Below are positions 25,985-34,514 of a DNA stretch of 64,000 bases, piece by piece. This DNA comes from an uncultured Oscillospiraceae bacterium (GTDB lineage Bacteria; Bacillota; Clostridia; Oscillospirales; Oscillospiraceae). Location of the stretch: NCBI GenBank assembly GCA_934655875.1, contig CAKUHB010000001.1:62001-126000 (forward strand), given 5' to 3'. Both the position numbers and the translations under genes were made by a program. The stretch's first letter is position 1, and the number at the start of each line of letters is the position of its first letter. Below the pieces are notes generated by a model. That model ran no database searches, had not been told where the DNA came from, and worked only from the letters and a program-made list of their open reading frames with translations.

Positions 25985-27502
25985 TTACAAAGATCCGTTG
26001 ACTTCCTGATAGAAGTCCTTGACTGTCTCATAATATTTCTGGTGCAGCTGCGCGCCGCGGTCATACAGCTCGCGGTATTCTGGGCGCGGCGTATAGGTCC
26101 TGCTCACGCGGATGAGACCGCCGATGTCGCCAAATTGCAGCACGCCGGCCGCGACGAGCGCCACATAGCCCGTGCCCTTTGCCACGGCATTCGGTGCGTC
26201 CTCGATGACGTCGAGCGTTACGTTCATGATGTCGGCCAGAATCTGCATCAGGTATTCCGACCGCGTTCCGCCGCCGGATACGCGCAGGCGGTCAAAATGA
26301 TAGCCGTGCGACTTTTCAAACTCCTGTAATGTCCAGCGGGTCTCATAGCCGATGCCCTCATAGACGGCGCGCAGGAGATCCGCGCGGTTGTGATCCGGGT
26401 TCATGTTCCAGAAGCCGGCGCGCACATAGTCATCGCAGACCGGATTGCGCTCGCCGCAGAACTGCGTGCTGAAGAACAGCCGGTTCGCGCCGGGCGGCGT
26501 CGTGTCGAGCAGCTTGTCGACCTTGCGGTAGCACGCATCCATAGTCAGCGCGTTCTCGTCGGGCGCAAACAGCTTCTGCACGATCCAGTCGATACAGCCG
26601 CCGGCCATATCGTTGGTCAGAAGATACATTTTCTTGTCCGGGTTGGTCGACGGGAAATTATAGGCCGTCGCGCAGCTCGGGCTGTCGTCGGTGTTGGTCA
26701 TGCAGAACAGCATGGACGTACCGATGTACAAGGACGCGTCGCCGGGCTGATAGCAGCCGCCGGCCGGTTCGATGGCGCTGCAGTCGGAGAAACCCGCCGT
26801 GACCGGAAGTCCGGGCGTCAGCCCCAGCTCCTGCGCGGCCTTCTCGGTCAGATGGCCGGCCGTGTCCGACGCATTGACGACCTTCACCAGCTTCGAGCGG
26901 TCAATGCCATACGCGTCAAACAGCGCATAATCCCACGACAGCGTCTCAAAATCGACGCCGTAGGAGATCGCGTCCTGACAGGAGATCACAGCGTTTCCTG
27001 TCGCTTTATATACCATGTAAGCCGTATCGGAAAGGAAGAAATCCGTCTTGGCCCAGATCTCCGGCTGATTTCTCATGAACCAGACGATCTTGGGGATGGA
27101 GTCCTTGCCGCTCCACAGGCGGAGCCCTTCCTCGCCGGTCTTCGCCGCAAGCTCCGCGTTCAGTTCGTTTGCAACGCCGCTTGCGCGGGAATCCAGCCAG
27201 ATAATGCTGGGATAGAGCATGCCTTTTTCTCTGGATACCGGAATAAATCCGGCGCTCGGGGCGTCAAAGCCGACCGCGCAGACAGCTTCCGGCGAAACGC
27301 CGCTGTCGTGCAGCATGGAGTTCGAGATCGCGCATGCGGTGCGCCACCATGCTTCCGGGTCAGATTCTGCCCAACCTTCCTGGGGGAAACAGGGATGAAG
27401 CTCCCGCTTCTCAGACGCGACGATGTTCGCGTTCTGATCCATCAGGATCGCCTTCATCGAGGAAGTGCCAAGGTCAAATGCGATTACATATTTCTCTGCC
27501 AT
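25985..27502 (-). CDS. FGGY-family carbohydrate kinase (paralogue 1)
   Basis: 505 residues from the ATG at 27502, chosen for its AGGGAG site over an ATG ten codons upstream. The N-terminal half has the nucleotide-binding AFDLGTSSMKAI and the central WLDSRA motif; the C-terminal half has VSGGGTRSEYLMQILAD and a later FGGY-type NAVAKGTGYVA. Members phosphorylate xylulose, gluconate, erythritol, ribulose, autoinducer-2 and related polyols. It is the first gene of an operon with the RuBisCO-like protein, divergent from the TetR gene. It shares only family-level resemblance with the kinase at 31221, so the two likely act on different compounds. Confidence 0.87.
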   Translation of the reverse strand: MAEKYVIAFDLGTSSMKAILMDQNANIVASEKRELHPCFPQEGWAESDPEAWWRTACAISNSMLHDSGVSPEAVCAVGFDAPSAGFIPVSREKGMLYPSIIWLDSRASGVANELNAELAAKTGEEGLRLWSGKDSIPKIVWFMRNQPEIWAKTDFFLSDTAYMVYKATGNAVISCQDAISYGVDFETLSWDYALFDAYGIDRSKLVKVVNASDTAGHLTEKAAQELGLTPGLPVTAGFSDCSAIEPAGGCYQPGDASLYIGTSMLFCMTNTDDSPSCATAYNFPSTNPDKKMYLLTNDMAGGCIDWIVQKLFAPDENALTMDACYRKVDKLLDTTPPGANRLFFSTQFCGERNPVCDDYVRAGFWNMNPDHNRADLLRAVYEGIGYETRWTLQEFEKSHGYHFDRLRVSGGGTRSEYLMQILADIMNVTLDVIEDAPNAVAKGTGYVALVAAGVLQFGDIGGLIRVSRTYTPRPEYRELYDRGAQLHQKYYETVKDFYQEVNGSL

Positions 27503-27556
27503 CTTTGGTTGCTCCCTTCGATTTGTTGGCATAGGTCTTTTCTATTTCCTGCTCCA

Positions 27557-27614
27557 TCCGGATTTTCCGCATTGACGAAGGATTCCGTCCACATTGGCTT
27601 GACTAAAATCCGGA
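27557..27614. promoter_or_regulatory. Inverted operator-like repeats in the tetR/kinase divergent region
   Basis: TCCGGATTTT (27557-27566) and its exact inverse AAAATCCGGA (27605-27614) lie 48 bases apart. The second copy sits between the -35 and -10 boxes of the tetR promoter. They are plausible TetR binding sites controlling both directions. Confidence 0.5.
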
Positions 27615-27627
27615 CAGCGGCTATAAT
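27599..27627 (+). promoter_or_regulatory. Promoter of the tetR gene
   Basis: TTGACT (27599-27604), 17-base spacer, TATAAT (27622-27627); transcription would start about 33 bases ahead of the ATG. Confidence 0.8.
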
Positions 27628-27666
27628 GTATTTACACACAATGAATGGAGATAAGGCAAAACTGCT

Positions 27667-28266
27667 ATGGAAATCGATTTTTTAGGGTGCGAAAGAAAGG
27701 ATGATTCTGCTGTTCTTTCCCGACGGGAAAGAAAGAAGCGAGACCAGAAATACGCGATCATCCGGGCGGCGCAGGATATCATTGAAGCAAAGGGCTACGC
27801 AGCCGCTTCTGTCAACGAGATCGCGGAAGCCGCCGACATCGCATACGGTACTTTTTTTAATTATTTTCCCACGAAAGAAGATATGCTGCTCTTTATCGAG
27901 CAGGTCGAATATGAAGATTTGCACGAGATCATCAGTATCCGCTTTGCAGATGTGGATACTGTTTCTACTGTTCTGGAGGGTGTCTTTTTAGAGTGGTGCA
28001 ACGACTCGTTCCGCTACCGGAACACCTCGATCCAGCTGGACGCCGCCATCATCCGCGTCTATCCGCCCAACTACGTCGGGAAGATTCACCGTCTGCTGGT
28101 CTCCGTTTTGCAGGAGGGTGTCCGCCGTGGAGAGTTCCGTGCGGATCTTGACTGCGAGCTGGCCGCCTACATGCTCGAAGCCATCCGGCATGTCGCCGTG
28201 CGCTCCGGTCAGGCATCGCTCATCAAGGCGCTGTTTCAGCAGCAGCTGCAAAGCATGCAGGCCTGA
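27667..28266 (+). CDS. TetR-family transcriptional regulator
   Basis: 199 residues. The N-terminal helix-turn-helix is clear: AAQDIIEAKGYAAASVNEIA, then AADIAYGTFFNYFPTKEDML, the usual TetR recognition segment. The C-terminal ligand domain is unassigned. The RBS is weak (AAGG, 10 bases from ATG). It is divergent from the kinase-RLP operon and convergent with the transporter-kinase-aldolase operon, so it sits between the two blocks it probably controls. Likely a repressor released by a pathway intermediate. Confidence 0.88.
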   Translation: MEIDFLGCERKDDSAVLSRRERKKRDQKYAIIRAAQDIIEAKGYAAASVNEIAEAADIAYGTFFNYFPTKEDMLLFIEQVEYEDLHEIISIRFADVDTVSTVLEGVFLEWCNDSFRYRNTSIQLDAAIIRVYPPNYVGKIHRLLVSVLQEGVRRGEFRADLDCELAAYMLEAIRHVAVRSGQASLIKALFQQQLQSMQA

Positions 28267-28283
28267 GGTCATATTTTTATGGA

Positions 28284-28310
28284 GCCGCGCCGATCAGGGC
28301 GCGGCTTTTT
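28284..28310 (+). terminator. Terminator of tetR overlapping the end of the HAD gene
   Basis: Perfect 8-bp stem GCCGCGCC/GGCGCGGC followed by TTTTT. The stop codon of the convergent HAD gene lies in its loop. Confidence 0.85.
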
Positions 28311-28947
28311 CCATGCGCCGAAGCTCTGCGCTGATATCGTGGAACGTCTCCCACCGGAAAAACGGCCTGCCGCTTTTCTCCATATACGCGATGAGATCGT
28401 CCCGCGCGAACACCACCTCGCAGCGCTCCGCCATGCCGAAATCCGTCAGAGAGTCGCCGATGCAGATGGCCTTTTGGGGGGCGTAGCTGTCAATGATGCG
28501 GTCCTTGCTGACGTTCTCCGTTTCGCTGCCGTATTTGCAGGCGAAGTTCATGTATTCGCCGCTCAGGTCCAGATCGCAGGAATACAGCGCTTCGATCCGA
28601 TCCATATACGGCGCGAGCAGCTTCTCCTGCATGGCGCGGATGCCGCCGGAGATCACGACCACCGGGATACCCAGCTCCTTCGCCGTGTCCAGAAACTCGG
28701 AAAAGCCCTCGCGGATCTGGATGGTCTTTGCGTACTCCTCCACGATCGGATAGCGGCTGCTTTTGACGCGGGAGAAGAGCGTCTCGATACACAGGCGCAG
28801 CGGGATCTCCCCGCGCTTGAACCTTCCGAAGCAGTCCTCCAGACTCTCCTGTGAGCAAAGACGCATCAGCGAGCCGACAAAGGTCTCCTCTGTGGTGATC
28901 GAGCGGTCAAAATCGCAGAAAATCATCGTCTGACTGGTTTGGTTCAT
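28294..28947 (-). CDS. HAD-superfamily phosphatase, MtnX-like
   Basis: 217 residues from the ATG at 28947 (AAAGGAG site). HAD motif I is FCDFDRSIT with Asp nucleophile, motif II is VVISGG, motif IV is GDSLTDFGMA, followed by a VFARDDL segment. The strings IREGFSEF, VISGG and FARDxL match MtnX, the phosphatase of methionine salvage that removes phosphate from the RLP (MtnW) product. Having an MtnX-like phosphatase and an RLP in one island is the main reason to suspect a parallel pathway. Motif I has Arg where MtnX usually has Gly after Asp, which may alter specificity. Confidence 0.78.
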   Translation of the reverse strand: MNQTSQTMIFCDFDRSITTEETFVGSLMRLCSQESLEDCFGRFKRGEIPLRLCIETLFSRVKSSRYPIVEEYAKTIQIREGFSEFLDTAKELGIPVVVISGGIRAMQEKLLAPYMDRIEALYSCDLDLSGEYMNFACKYGSETENVSKDRIIDSYAPQKAICIGDSLTDFGMAERCEVVFARDDLIAYMEKSGRPFFRWETFHDISAELRRMEKAAP

Positions 28948-28996
28948 CGTACACGCTGCTCCTTTCTCCATGTTCTGTTGTCCGCCGCGGCCGGGG

Positions 28997-29653
28997 TCAT
29001 TTCCCGGCTGCGGCCTTTTTATGCATCTGCGCCAGCTGCTGCAATGCAGCGACTTCTTCGTCCGGCAGGGCCTTTTCGCCGCCGAGAATGCGCGTGCAGA
29101 TCATGATTTTTGCGAGCTTCTCCACTGCGCGGGCCTGCGAATACGCCACCAGCAGATTCGGGCCGACGGCGACAAGGCCGTGGTTTTCCAGCAGGACAGA
29201 GCTGTAGCGCGGCAGATACTCCGCAAAGCCGGCTGCGATCTCCGGCGTGCCGGGACGGCCGTAGGGAACAACGGGGATCTGCTCGAAGATCTCCAGAACC
29301 TCGGCAAGACCGCGGCTGCAGATCGGCTGACCGGCTGCTGCGAACGCCGTGGCATAGGCGCTGTGGTTATGGACGACAGCGTTGGCCCGCGGGCAGACCT
29401 TGTACGCCTGAAGGTGCATCTTGAACTCGGAGGACGGCCGCTTGCCGCATTCCGGATTCAGAACGGTGCCGTTCTCATCCAGCTCCAGAACCATATCCGC
29501 CGTCATGGTCTCCTTGTCCGTCTGCGAGGGGGTGATGAGATAGCGGTCTTCCCAGCGCATCGAGATATTGCCCTCAAACAGGTTTACCATGTCCTGATGG
29601 TACATTTCCCGCATGTAATATACGATTTGTTCTTTTGCTTCCTGCAGCGTCAT
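28997..29653 (-). CDS. Class II aldolase/dehydratase (FucA/MtnB family)
   Basis: 218 residues, full length for the family. Zinc ligands are in VVHNHS and LENHG, and the catalytic Glu in PSSEFKMHL aligns with that of fuculose-1-phosphate aldolase. The family includes fuculose-, rhamnulose- and 5-deoxyribulose-1-phosphate aldolases, L-ribulose-5-phosphate epimerase and methylthioribulose-1-phosphate dehydratase (MtnB). Context with an RLP and an MtnX-like phosphatase would favour a dehydratase; context with two sugar kinases would favour an aldolase. The gene lies between aminotransferase and phosphatase genes on the same strand. Confidence 0.87.
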   Translation of the reverse strand: MTLQEAKEQIVYYMREMYHQDMVNLFEGNISMRWEDRYLITPSQTDKETMTADMVLELDENGTVLNPECGKRPSSEFKMHLQAYKVCPRANAVVHNHSAYATAFAAAGQPICSRGLAEVLEIFEQIPVVPYGRPGTPEIAAGFAEYLPRYSSVLLENHGLVAVGPNLLVAYSQARAVEKLAKIMICTRILGGEKALPDEEVAALQQLAQMHKKAAAGK

Positions 29654-29689
29654 AGTTGTTCTTCCTTTCTGGAAACATGTTCATTTTTA

Positions 29690-29725
29690 TTTCCGACCAG
29701 TTCCATTGCTGGAACTGGTCGGAAA
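29690..29725. promoter_or_regulatory. Perfect 16-bp inverted repeat between aminotransferase and aldolase genes
   Basis: TTTCCGACCAGTTCCA (29690-29705), TTGC loop, exact inverse (29710-29725). No U-tract follows on the minus strand. It could be an mRNA-stabilising or processing hairpin, or an operator. Confidence 0.55.
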
Positions 29726-29766
29726 TGCGGGGGAAGGTATGAAAGAAAAGGATCATACAAAAGGAC

Positions 29767-31203
29767 TTATTCGAACTCCTTGAAGACACGCTCGTAAGCG
29801 GCAAGCGCATCGTCCAGAATGGGGATCGAATCGTAGCAGATGTAGGTCTTGCCGCCGCCGGAGATGATGACACCTTCCGCTGCGAGCGCCATGGCGAACT
29901 CGATCATGCCCATGTAAGCATCCTTGACCTGAACTGCATATTCCGGGTCGTCCTTCTCATAGAGGAAGGCGATATGCTGGAACGCATGCGGGTCAATGTG
30001 CAGGATCGACTGCTGGTTGAAGCACAGGCACGGCACATCATACTTCTGGGTCAGCTCGGCAATGCCGTGGATGAAGTAATCGGCAGCCTTGGCCATCTTC
30101 TCGTGGGCGTTGAGACGCGCCAGCTCCTTGATGGTCGTGATGCCGGCGAGCGCGGTCATGGGGTTCGCGGACAGCGTGCCGCCGACGCGGACGCGGTCAG
30201 CCGGCTGTGCGCCGATACCGGCAGCCAGACGGGACATGATGTCGCGGCGGCCGCCGATGCCGCCGGCTGCAGGATAGCCGCCGCCGATGATCTTGCCGAA
30301 GATGGTGAGGTCGGGCTTCGTGCCCATGACGGACTGTGCGCCGCCAAGACCGAGACGGAAGCCGGTGACGACCTCGTCATAGATCAGCAGGACGCCGTGC
30401 TTCTTGCAGATCTCAGCCGCCTTCTTGTGGAACTCGCGCGTGGTCGGCAGAGCGCCGGAGTCCTGGCCGACAGCTTCCATGACGAACGCTGCGACGCCGC
30501 CCTTGTCTTCGAGGGAGACGATCGTGCGCTCCAGATCCTCCGCGTCGTTCGGCATGATGGCGTGGGTATTCTGGAAGCAGTCCTTCGGGATACCGTTGAG
30601 CTGCGTGCCGCTGTCGATGGCGTCGGAGTTATAGACCAGCTGATCGGACCAGCCGTGATATCCGCCGCGGATACGGACGATATGCGTTCTGCCGGTGAAG
30701 GCACGGGCCAGACGGATGCCGATGATATCCGCTTCGGTGCCGCTGCCGAGCATACGGAACATTTCGCAGGAGGGATAATATTTTGTGACCAGCTCAGCAA
30801 GCTCACGCTCTTTTTCGCTGTACATGCCGGTGACAGGGCCGTTTTCACGGATGAAGTCGCAGACAGTATCGCGGACCGTGGGGAAGTTGTTGCCGAGGAT
30901 GGTCGGGCCGCCGGCCATCAGGAGGTCAATGTAGCGGTTGCCGTCTTCGTCGTACAGATACGGACCCTCTGCCTTAGCGATCGAAAGCGGGAACGGATGG
31001 TTGTTCGCCAGATTGTGCTGGATGCCGCCGGGGATCAGCGCCTTGGCCGGCTCCACACGCGCCTTGGAGATGGCGCATTTCTCATCAAAGTACTTCGTGT
31101 AGCGGTCCATCGCACTCTTTTTCAGGTGCTTTCTGTGCTTCATGATCTCCTTTGCATACTCATGGATCGCAGGATAATCATACCCATCAAAATACTGTCC
31201 CAT
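29767..31203 (-). CDS. Class III PLP aminotransferase/aminomutase (HemL-like)
   Basis: 478 residues. A roughly 50-residue N-terminal extension precedes the fold-type I core: GSGTEADIIGIRLARAFTGR, the PLP-binding YDEVVTGFRLG, the Schiff-base Lys in FGKIIGGGYPAAG, and a GTLSANPM segment. It is closest in pattern to glutamate-1-semialdehyde 2,1-aminomutase and related omega-aminotransferases. No other haem gene is nearby, so it is more likely a catabolic aminotransferase in this island, acting on a keto-sugar, sugar acid or aldehyde. Gap to the second kinase is 17 bases, so they are co-transcribed. Confidence 0.85.
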   Translation of the reverse strand: MGQYFDGYDYPAIHEYAKEIMKHRKHLKKSAMDRYTKYFDEKCAISKARVEPAKALIPGGIQHNLANNHPFPLSIAKAEGPYLYDEDGNRYIDLLMAGGPTILGNNFPTVRDTVCDFIRENGPVTGMYSEKERELAELVTKYYPSCEMFRMLGSGTEADIIGIRLARAFTGRTHIVRIRGGYHGWSDQLVYNSDAIDSGTQLNGIPKDCFQNTHAIMPNDAEDLERTIVSLEDKGGVAAFVMEAVGQDSGALPTTREFHKKAAEICKKHGVLLIYDEVVTGFRLGLGGAQSVMGTKPDLTIFGKIIGGGYPAAGGIGGRRDIMSRLAAGIGAQPADRVRVGGTLSANPMTALAGITTIKELARLNAHEKMAKAADYFIHGIAELTQKYDVPCLCFNQQSILHIDPHAFQHIAFLYEKDDPEYAVQVKDAYMGMIEFAMALAAEGVIISGGGKTYICYDSIPILDDALAAYERVFKEFE

Positions 31204-31220
31204 TATTAGTTCTCCTTCGC

Positions 31221-32711
31221 TTAGTTAAGTTTTGCAAACAGATCCTTCAGGGCGGGATAGATCTCCTTCCACAGCCCGTAATATCTGTTATAGCGCTCTA
31301 CATTTTCCGGGATCGGCTCAAAGGTGCGTTCCGTCTGGATGAACTTGTCCACCTCGTCGACCTTGTACATGCCGGAGCCGACAGCCACGATCGCCGCAGC
31401 GCCGATGGCGCCGGAGTGGCGGCAGTTCTTCGGCCGGTAGAAGGTCGTGTTCATGATATCGGCCATCATCTGCATCCAGTGGTCGCTCTGCGCGCCGCCG
31501 CCGATGGCGCCGATCTTCTCGGGCCACTTTCCGCCGGTGTCGCGGTAGTAGTAATCCATCTGCATGCGCAGGCTGAAGGCGATCGATTCCATCATCGCGT
31601 TGACCATGTCGCGGCGCTGCGTCAGATTTGAGACGCCGATGAACACGCCTCTGGCCTTCTCGTCCATGATCGGGCAGCGTTCGCCCATGAGCCACGGCGA
31701 GGCAAGCACGCCGTTCGATCCAGGAGGAACCTGCGAAACCTCCTGCTCAATAAGCGAGAAGATCTCGCCGCCCAGCTCCTGCTTTTCCTTATGGTAGAAG
31801 CTGTCGATCGCCCAGTTGAAGGCCAGGCAGGCAGCCTGTACGCAGCCGCCGTAGATCAGGGCGTTGACGTCCAGACTCGGGAGCTGATAGATGCCGGTAC
31901 TGACGTCCGTCAGATAGCCGGAGCCGGTAATTGCAGAGATCCAGCCGGAGGTCCCGAGGTACACATGCACATCGCCCTCTTTGCAGCAGGCTGCGCCGGT
32001 CGCCGCGACGGTCACGTCGACGACGCCCATGTAGACCTTGACGTCCTCGGTCACGCCCAGCTCCTGCGCCGCCTTCGGCGTCAGATCGCCGACATAGCCG
32101 GAGCACGGGATGAGCGGCGGGAATTTTTCAAGATCCAGACCGGCGGCTTCATAGCGCTTCATGAGGATCGAGTCGATCGCGGCGATCGGATAGTAGGGTG
32201 CGGAGCCGGTATAGTCGGCCACGCATTTGCCGGTCGCCTTCATGGTCAAAAAGCCCGTGCAGTCGAGAATGTATTTGGTCTTCGCGTAAAGCTCCGGCTC
32301 GTTCTGCTTGTACCACAGGAGCTTCGAGAGCGTATCGCTGGCGTCAACGGTGTGCTCGCCAAGCTTGGCGTTGATCTCGTCCGCCTGCTCTCTGGCGCGG
32401 CTGTCGATCCAGGTGATGTTGTTGTACAGCACCTCGCCGTTCTCGTCCACAGGGATGATGCCCATGCCCTGCGTGCCGAACGCCATGCCGAAAATGCTGT
32501 TGTGCGGCACATTCAGCTTTTCAATGACAGCTCTCGTCGCCTTGCAGACCGCGTTCCAGTAATCCTTCGGATCCTGCTCGGCATAGCCCTGACGGACGGA
32601 GATGAGCGGATAGCCGCATTCCTCGTAGCCGTACAGCGTGCCGTCAAAGCCGACGAGCGCAGCCTTTACGCCGCTGGTGCCAAAGTCGTATGCAAGTATA
32701 TATTGTTTCAT
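31221..32711 (-). CDS. FGGY-family carbohydrate kinase (paralogue 2)
   Basis: 496 residues. N-terminal AYDFGTSGVKAALVGFDG and WIDSRAREQADE, C-terminal GGGAQSDHWMQMMADIMN and GAIGAAAIVAVG, all standard FGGY motifs. The pattern is near xylulose kinase and related enzymes, but sequence alone does not give the substrate. It lies 27 bases downstream of the GPH transporter and 17 bases before the aminotransferase. Two kinases in one island suggest phosphorylation of two different compounds, or of one compound and a later intermediate. Confidence 0.88.
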   Translation of the reverse strand: MKQYILAYDFGTSGVKAALVGFDGTLYGYEECGYPLISVRQGYAEQDPKDYWNAVCKATRAVIEKLNVPHNSIFGMAFGTQGMGIIPVDENGEVLYNNITWIDSRAREQADEINAKLGEHTVDASDTLSKLLWYKQNEPELYAKTKYILDCTGFLTMKATGKCVADYTGSAPYYPIAAIDSILMKRYEAAGLDLEKFPPLIPCSGYVGDLTPKAAQELGVTEDVKVYMGVVDVTVAATGAACCKEGDVHVYLGTSGWISAITGSGYLTDVSTGIYQLPSLDVNALIYGGCVQAACLAFNWAIDSFYHKEKQELGGEIFSLIEQEVSQVPPGSNGVLASPWLMGERCPIMDEKARGVFIGVSNLTQRRDMVNAMMESIAFSLRMQMDYYYRDTGGKWPEKIGAIGGGAQSDHWMQMMADIMNTTFYRPKNCRHSGAIGAAAIVAVGSGMYKVDEVDKFIQTERTFEPIPENVERYNRYYGLWKEIYPALKDLFAKLN

Positions 32712-32738
32712 GGTTCCTCCTGTCCAGACAGCGAGCAG

Positions 32739-34190
32739 TTACTGTGCACTGTGCTTGGCTTCGTCTTCCGCTTCGCGGGCAGCCAGATCAGCCTTGATCT
32801 GCGCATACTTCTCTTCGCTGATGCCGAAGAACATCTGGATGACAGCGTGGACAACGCCGAGGATGGCGGGCGCCATCATGCCGATGAACAGCAGGCCGTC
32901 CTTGATGCTCTGGGTCAGCTCAACGCCTTCGGCGTAGCCGATCGCACTCAGAGCGAAGCCGACGATTGCCGTGCCGATCGCGCCGCCGGCGGTCAGCGTG
33001 AAGCCGTTCAGGGAATAGATGAAGCCGGACTGGTTGTAGCCGTTCTTCCATGTGCCGTATTCAACGGCCATCGGCAGCTCTAGATAGCAGAAGTTGTAGT
33101 ATGCGCCCTGAATGAAGCCGCCCAGAATGAACAGCCAGAACAGCACGCCCCAGGACAGGGACTTCTGCGCCGCTTCGAAGTTCATCGATCTTGCGATCAC
33201 CCAGAAGATCACGCTGTCGGCGACCAGCAGGAGCGTCCAGACGATGTAGGCACGGTTGGTGCCCTTGAACCACTTGATTGCGGGGTTCATGACCAGCGCG
33301 CCGACAACGGCGGCGATGGTCATCGCCGTCAGGGCAACGGTGCCCATTTCCGGCATTTCAAAGTAATAGTTGAAAACGTAGACAGCTGCGGAGGATCGGA
33401 ATGCCTGCACGACGTACATCACGAAGATACCGATGACTGCGATAACGGCAGGCTTGTTGGTGAACAGGGTCTTGAACTGCTGGCCGATCTTCGGCTTTTC
33501 GCCGCTTCTGTCCTTCAGCTCCAGCTCTTCCTTCCAGGAGCCGTCAGGGTTCAGCTCATACTTCTTGGACATTGCGTAGTCCGCCCACAGCAGGCCGATA
33601 TACGGGATACCGACAACGATCGCCGCGAACAGGAAGCCGTTGCTGCCGCCGCCGAATGCGTTCACGAGCGGCATGAAGATTGCAACCGTCAGGACGGAAG
33701 CGATCTGGCTGGCGACGCCCTTCCATGCGACCAGAGAAGCGCGCTCGCCTTCGTCCTGGGTCAGCGCCTGCAGCTGGCAGTTGGTGGGGATATAGTACAG
33801 GGTGCAGCCAATGGCGCCCATGCAGCCGTAGGAGATGATGGCGAGGATGATGTTGAGCGTCATCTGGCCTTCGATGACCACCCACATGAGCGGCCACAGG
33901 ATGATATTGACCGGCAGAGCGAACCGGATCCACGTCCGGAACTTGCCCCACTTGAAATGGCAGTTATCGACAAGACCGCCGATCAGAAGATCCGTGAACG
34001 CGTCAAAGATCTTCGCACCGGCCATGATCGTACCGGCCAGTGCCGCGCTGATCTTCATATAGTCCGTATAGAAGTACAGCAGGTAGTAACCGACGACGAC
34101 CCACGGGAGGCTTGCGACAAAGCCCTGCGAGCACCAGATAAACTTGTCTATGAATGGCATTTTTCCGGTTCTGAGCGAGTTCTCTTTCAT
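32739..34190 (-). CDS. GPH-family sugar:cation symporter (MFS)
   Basis: 483 residues, twelve predicted helices. The N-terminus (KFIWCSQGFVASLPWVVVG, then FDAFTDLLIGGLVDN) has the GPH signature that follows helix 2, as in MelB, XynB and UidB. These carriers import glycosides, pentosides and hexuronides with Na+ or H+. It is the first gene of the operon (promoter at 34355-34383), so it likely brings in the compound degraded by the downstream enzymes. There is no EIIA domain at its C-terminus, unlike LacS-type members. Confidence 0.9.
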   Translation of the reverse strand: MKENSLRTGKMPFIDKFIWCSQGFVASLPWVVVGYYLLYFYTDYMKISAALAGTIMAGAKIFDAFTDLLIGGLVDNCHFKWGKFRTWIRFALPVNIILWPLMWVVIEGQMTLNIILAIISYGCMGAIGCTLYYIPTNCQLQALTQDEGERASLVAWKGVASQIASVLTVAIFMPLVNAFGGGSNGFLFAAIVVGIPYIGLLWADYAMSKKYELNPDGSWKEELELKDRSGEKPKIGQQFKTLFTNKPAVIAVIGIFVMYVVQAFRSSAAVYVFNYYFEMPEMGTVALTAMTIAAVVGALVMNPAIKWFKGTNRAYIVWTLLLVADSVIFWVIARSMNFEAAQKSLSWGVLFWLFILGGFIQGAYYNFCYLELPMAVEYGTWKNGYNQSGFIYSLNGFTLTAGGAIGTAIVGFALSAIGYAEGVELTQSIKDGLLFIGMMAPAILGVVHAVIQMFFGISEEKYAQIKADLAAREAEDEAKHSAQ

Positions 34191-34354
34191 AGTAGTTCCT
34201 CCATAATCTTTCTTTTTTTCAACAACAGCCGTATGTGCACGCTGCGGCTGTTAATGACGGTTCCGTGTGCCGGGAAATGGCCCGGCGGGATTTCGATTAT
34301 TTCGTATCGATTAACTATTATTGATTTAGATATTTAATTTTGAATTACAGGTAC

Positions 34355-34383
34355 ATTATAATTCTACCTATCAGAACCGTCAA
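34355..34383 (-). promoter_or_regulatory. Promoter of the transporter-kinase-aldolase operon
   Basis: On the minus strand TTGACG (34378-34383), 17-base spacer, TATAAT (34355-34360), about 165 bases upstream of the transporter ATG. The leader holds a hairpin AACAGCCG/CGGCTGTT (34224-34252) without a U-tract. Together with AT-rich sequence up to 34514 this accounts for the 324-base gap; no gene is seen there. Confidence 0.75.
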
Positions 34384-34514
34384 TCAGAAAATGACTTGCA
34401 GTTCATTTTTTGTGCACTGTGCATGATTCATTTCTACCGTTTTGGCAAAAACAGAGAATCTAGGAGGAAAATTCAAGAAATCAGGGAAACGGGGCTTGGA
34501 ACACGCTGGAATGC

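Noticed and set aside
28985..29020. Terminator-like GC hairpin with TTTTT on the plus strand
   Set aside because: It lies inside the end of the class II aldolase coding region and no plus-strand gene precedes it.
29767..31203. Calling the aminotransferase HemL (haem biosynthesis)
   Set aside because: No haem genes nearby and it is co-transcribed with a sugar kinase; only the class III fold is supported.
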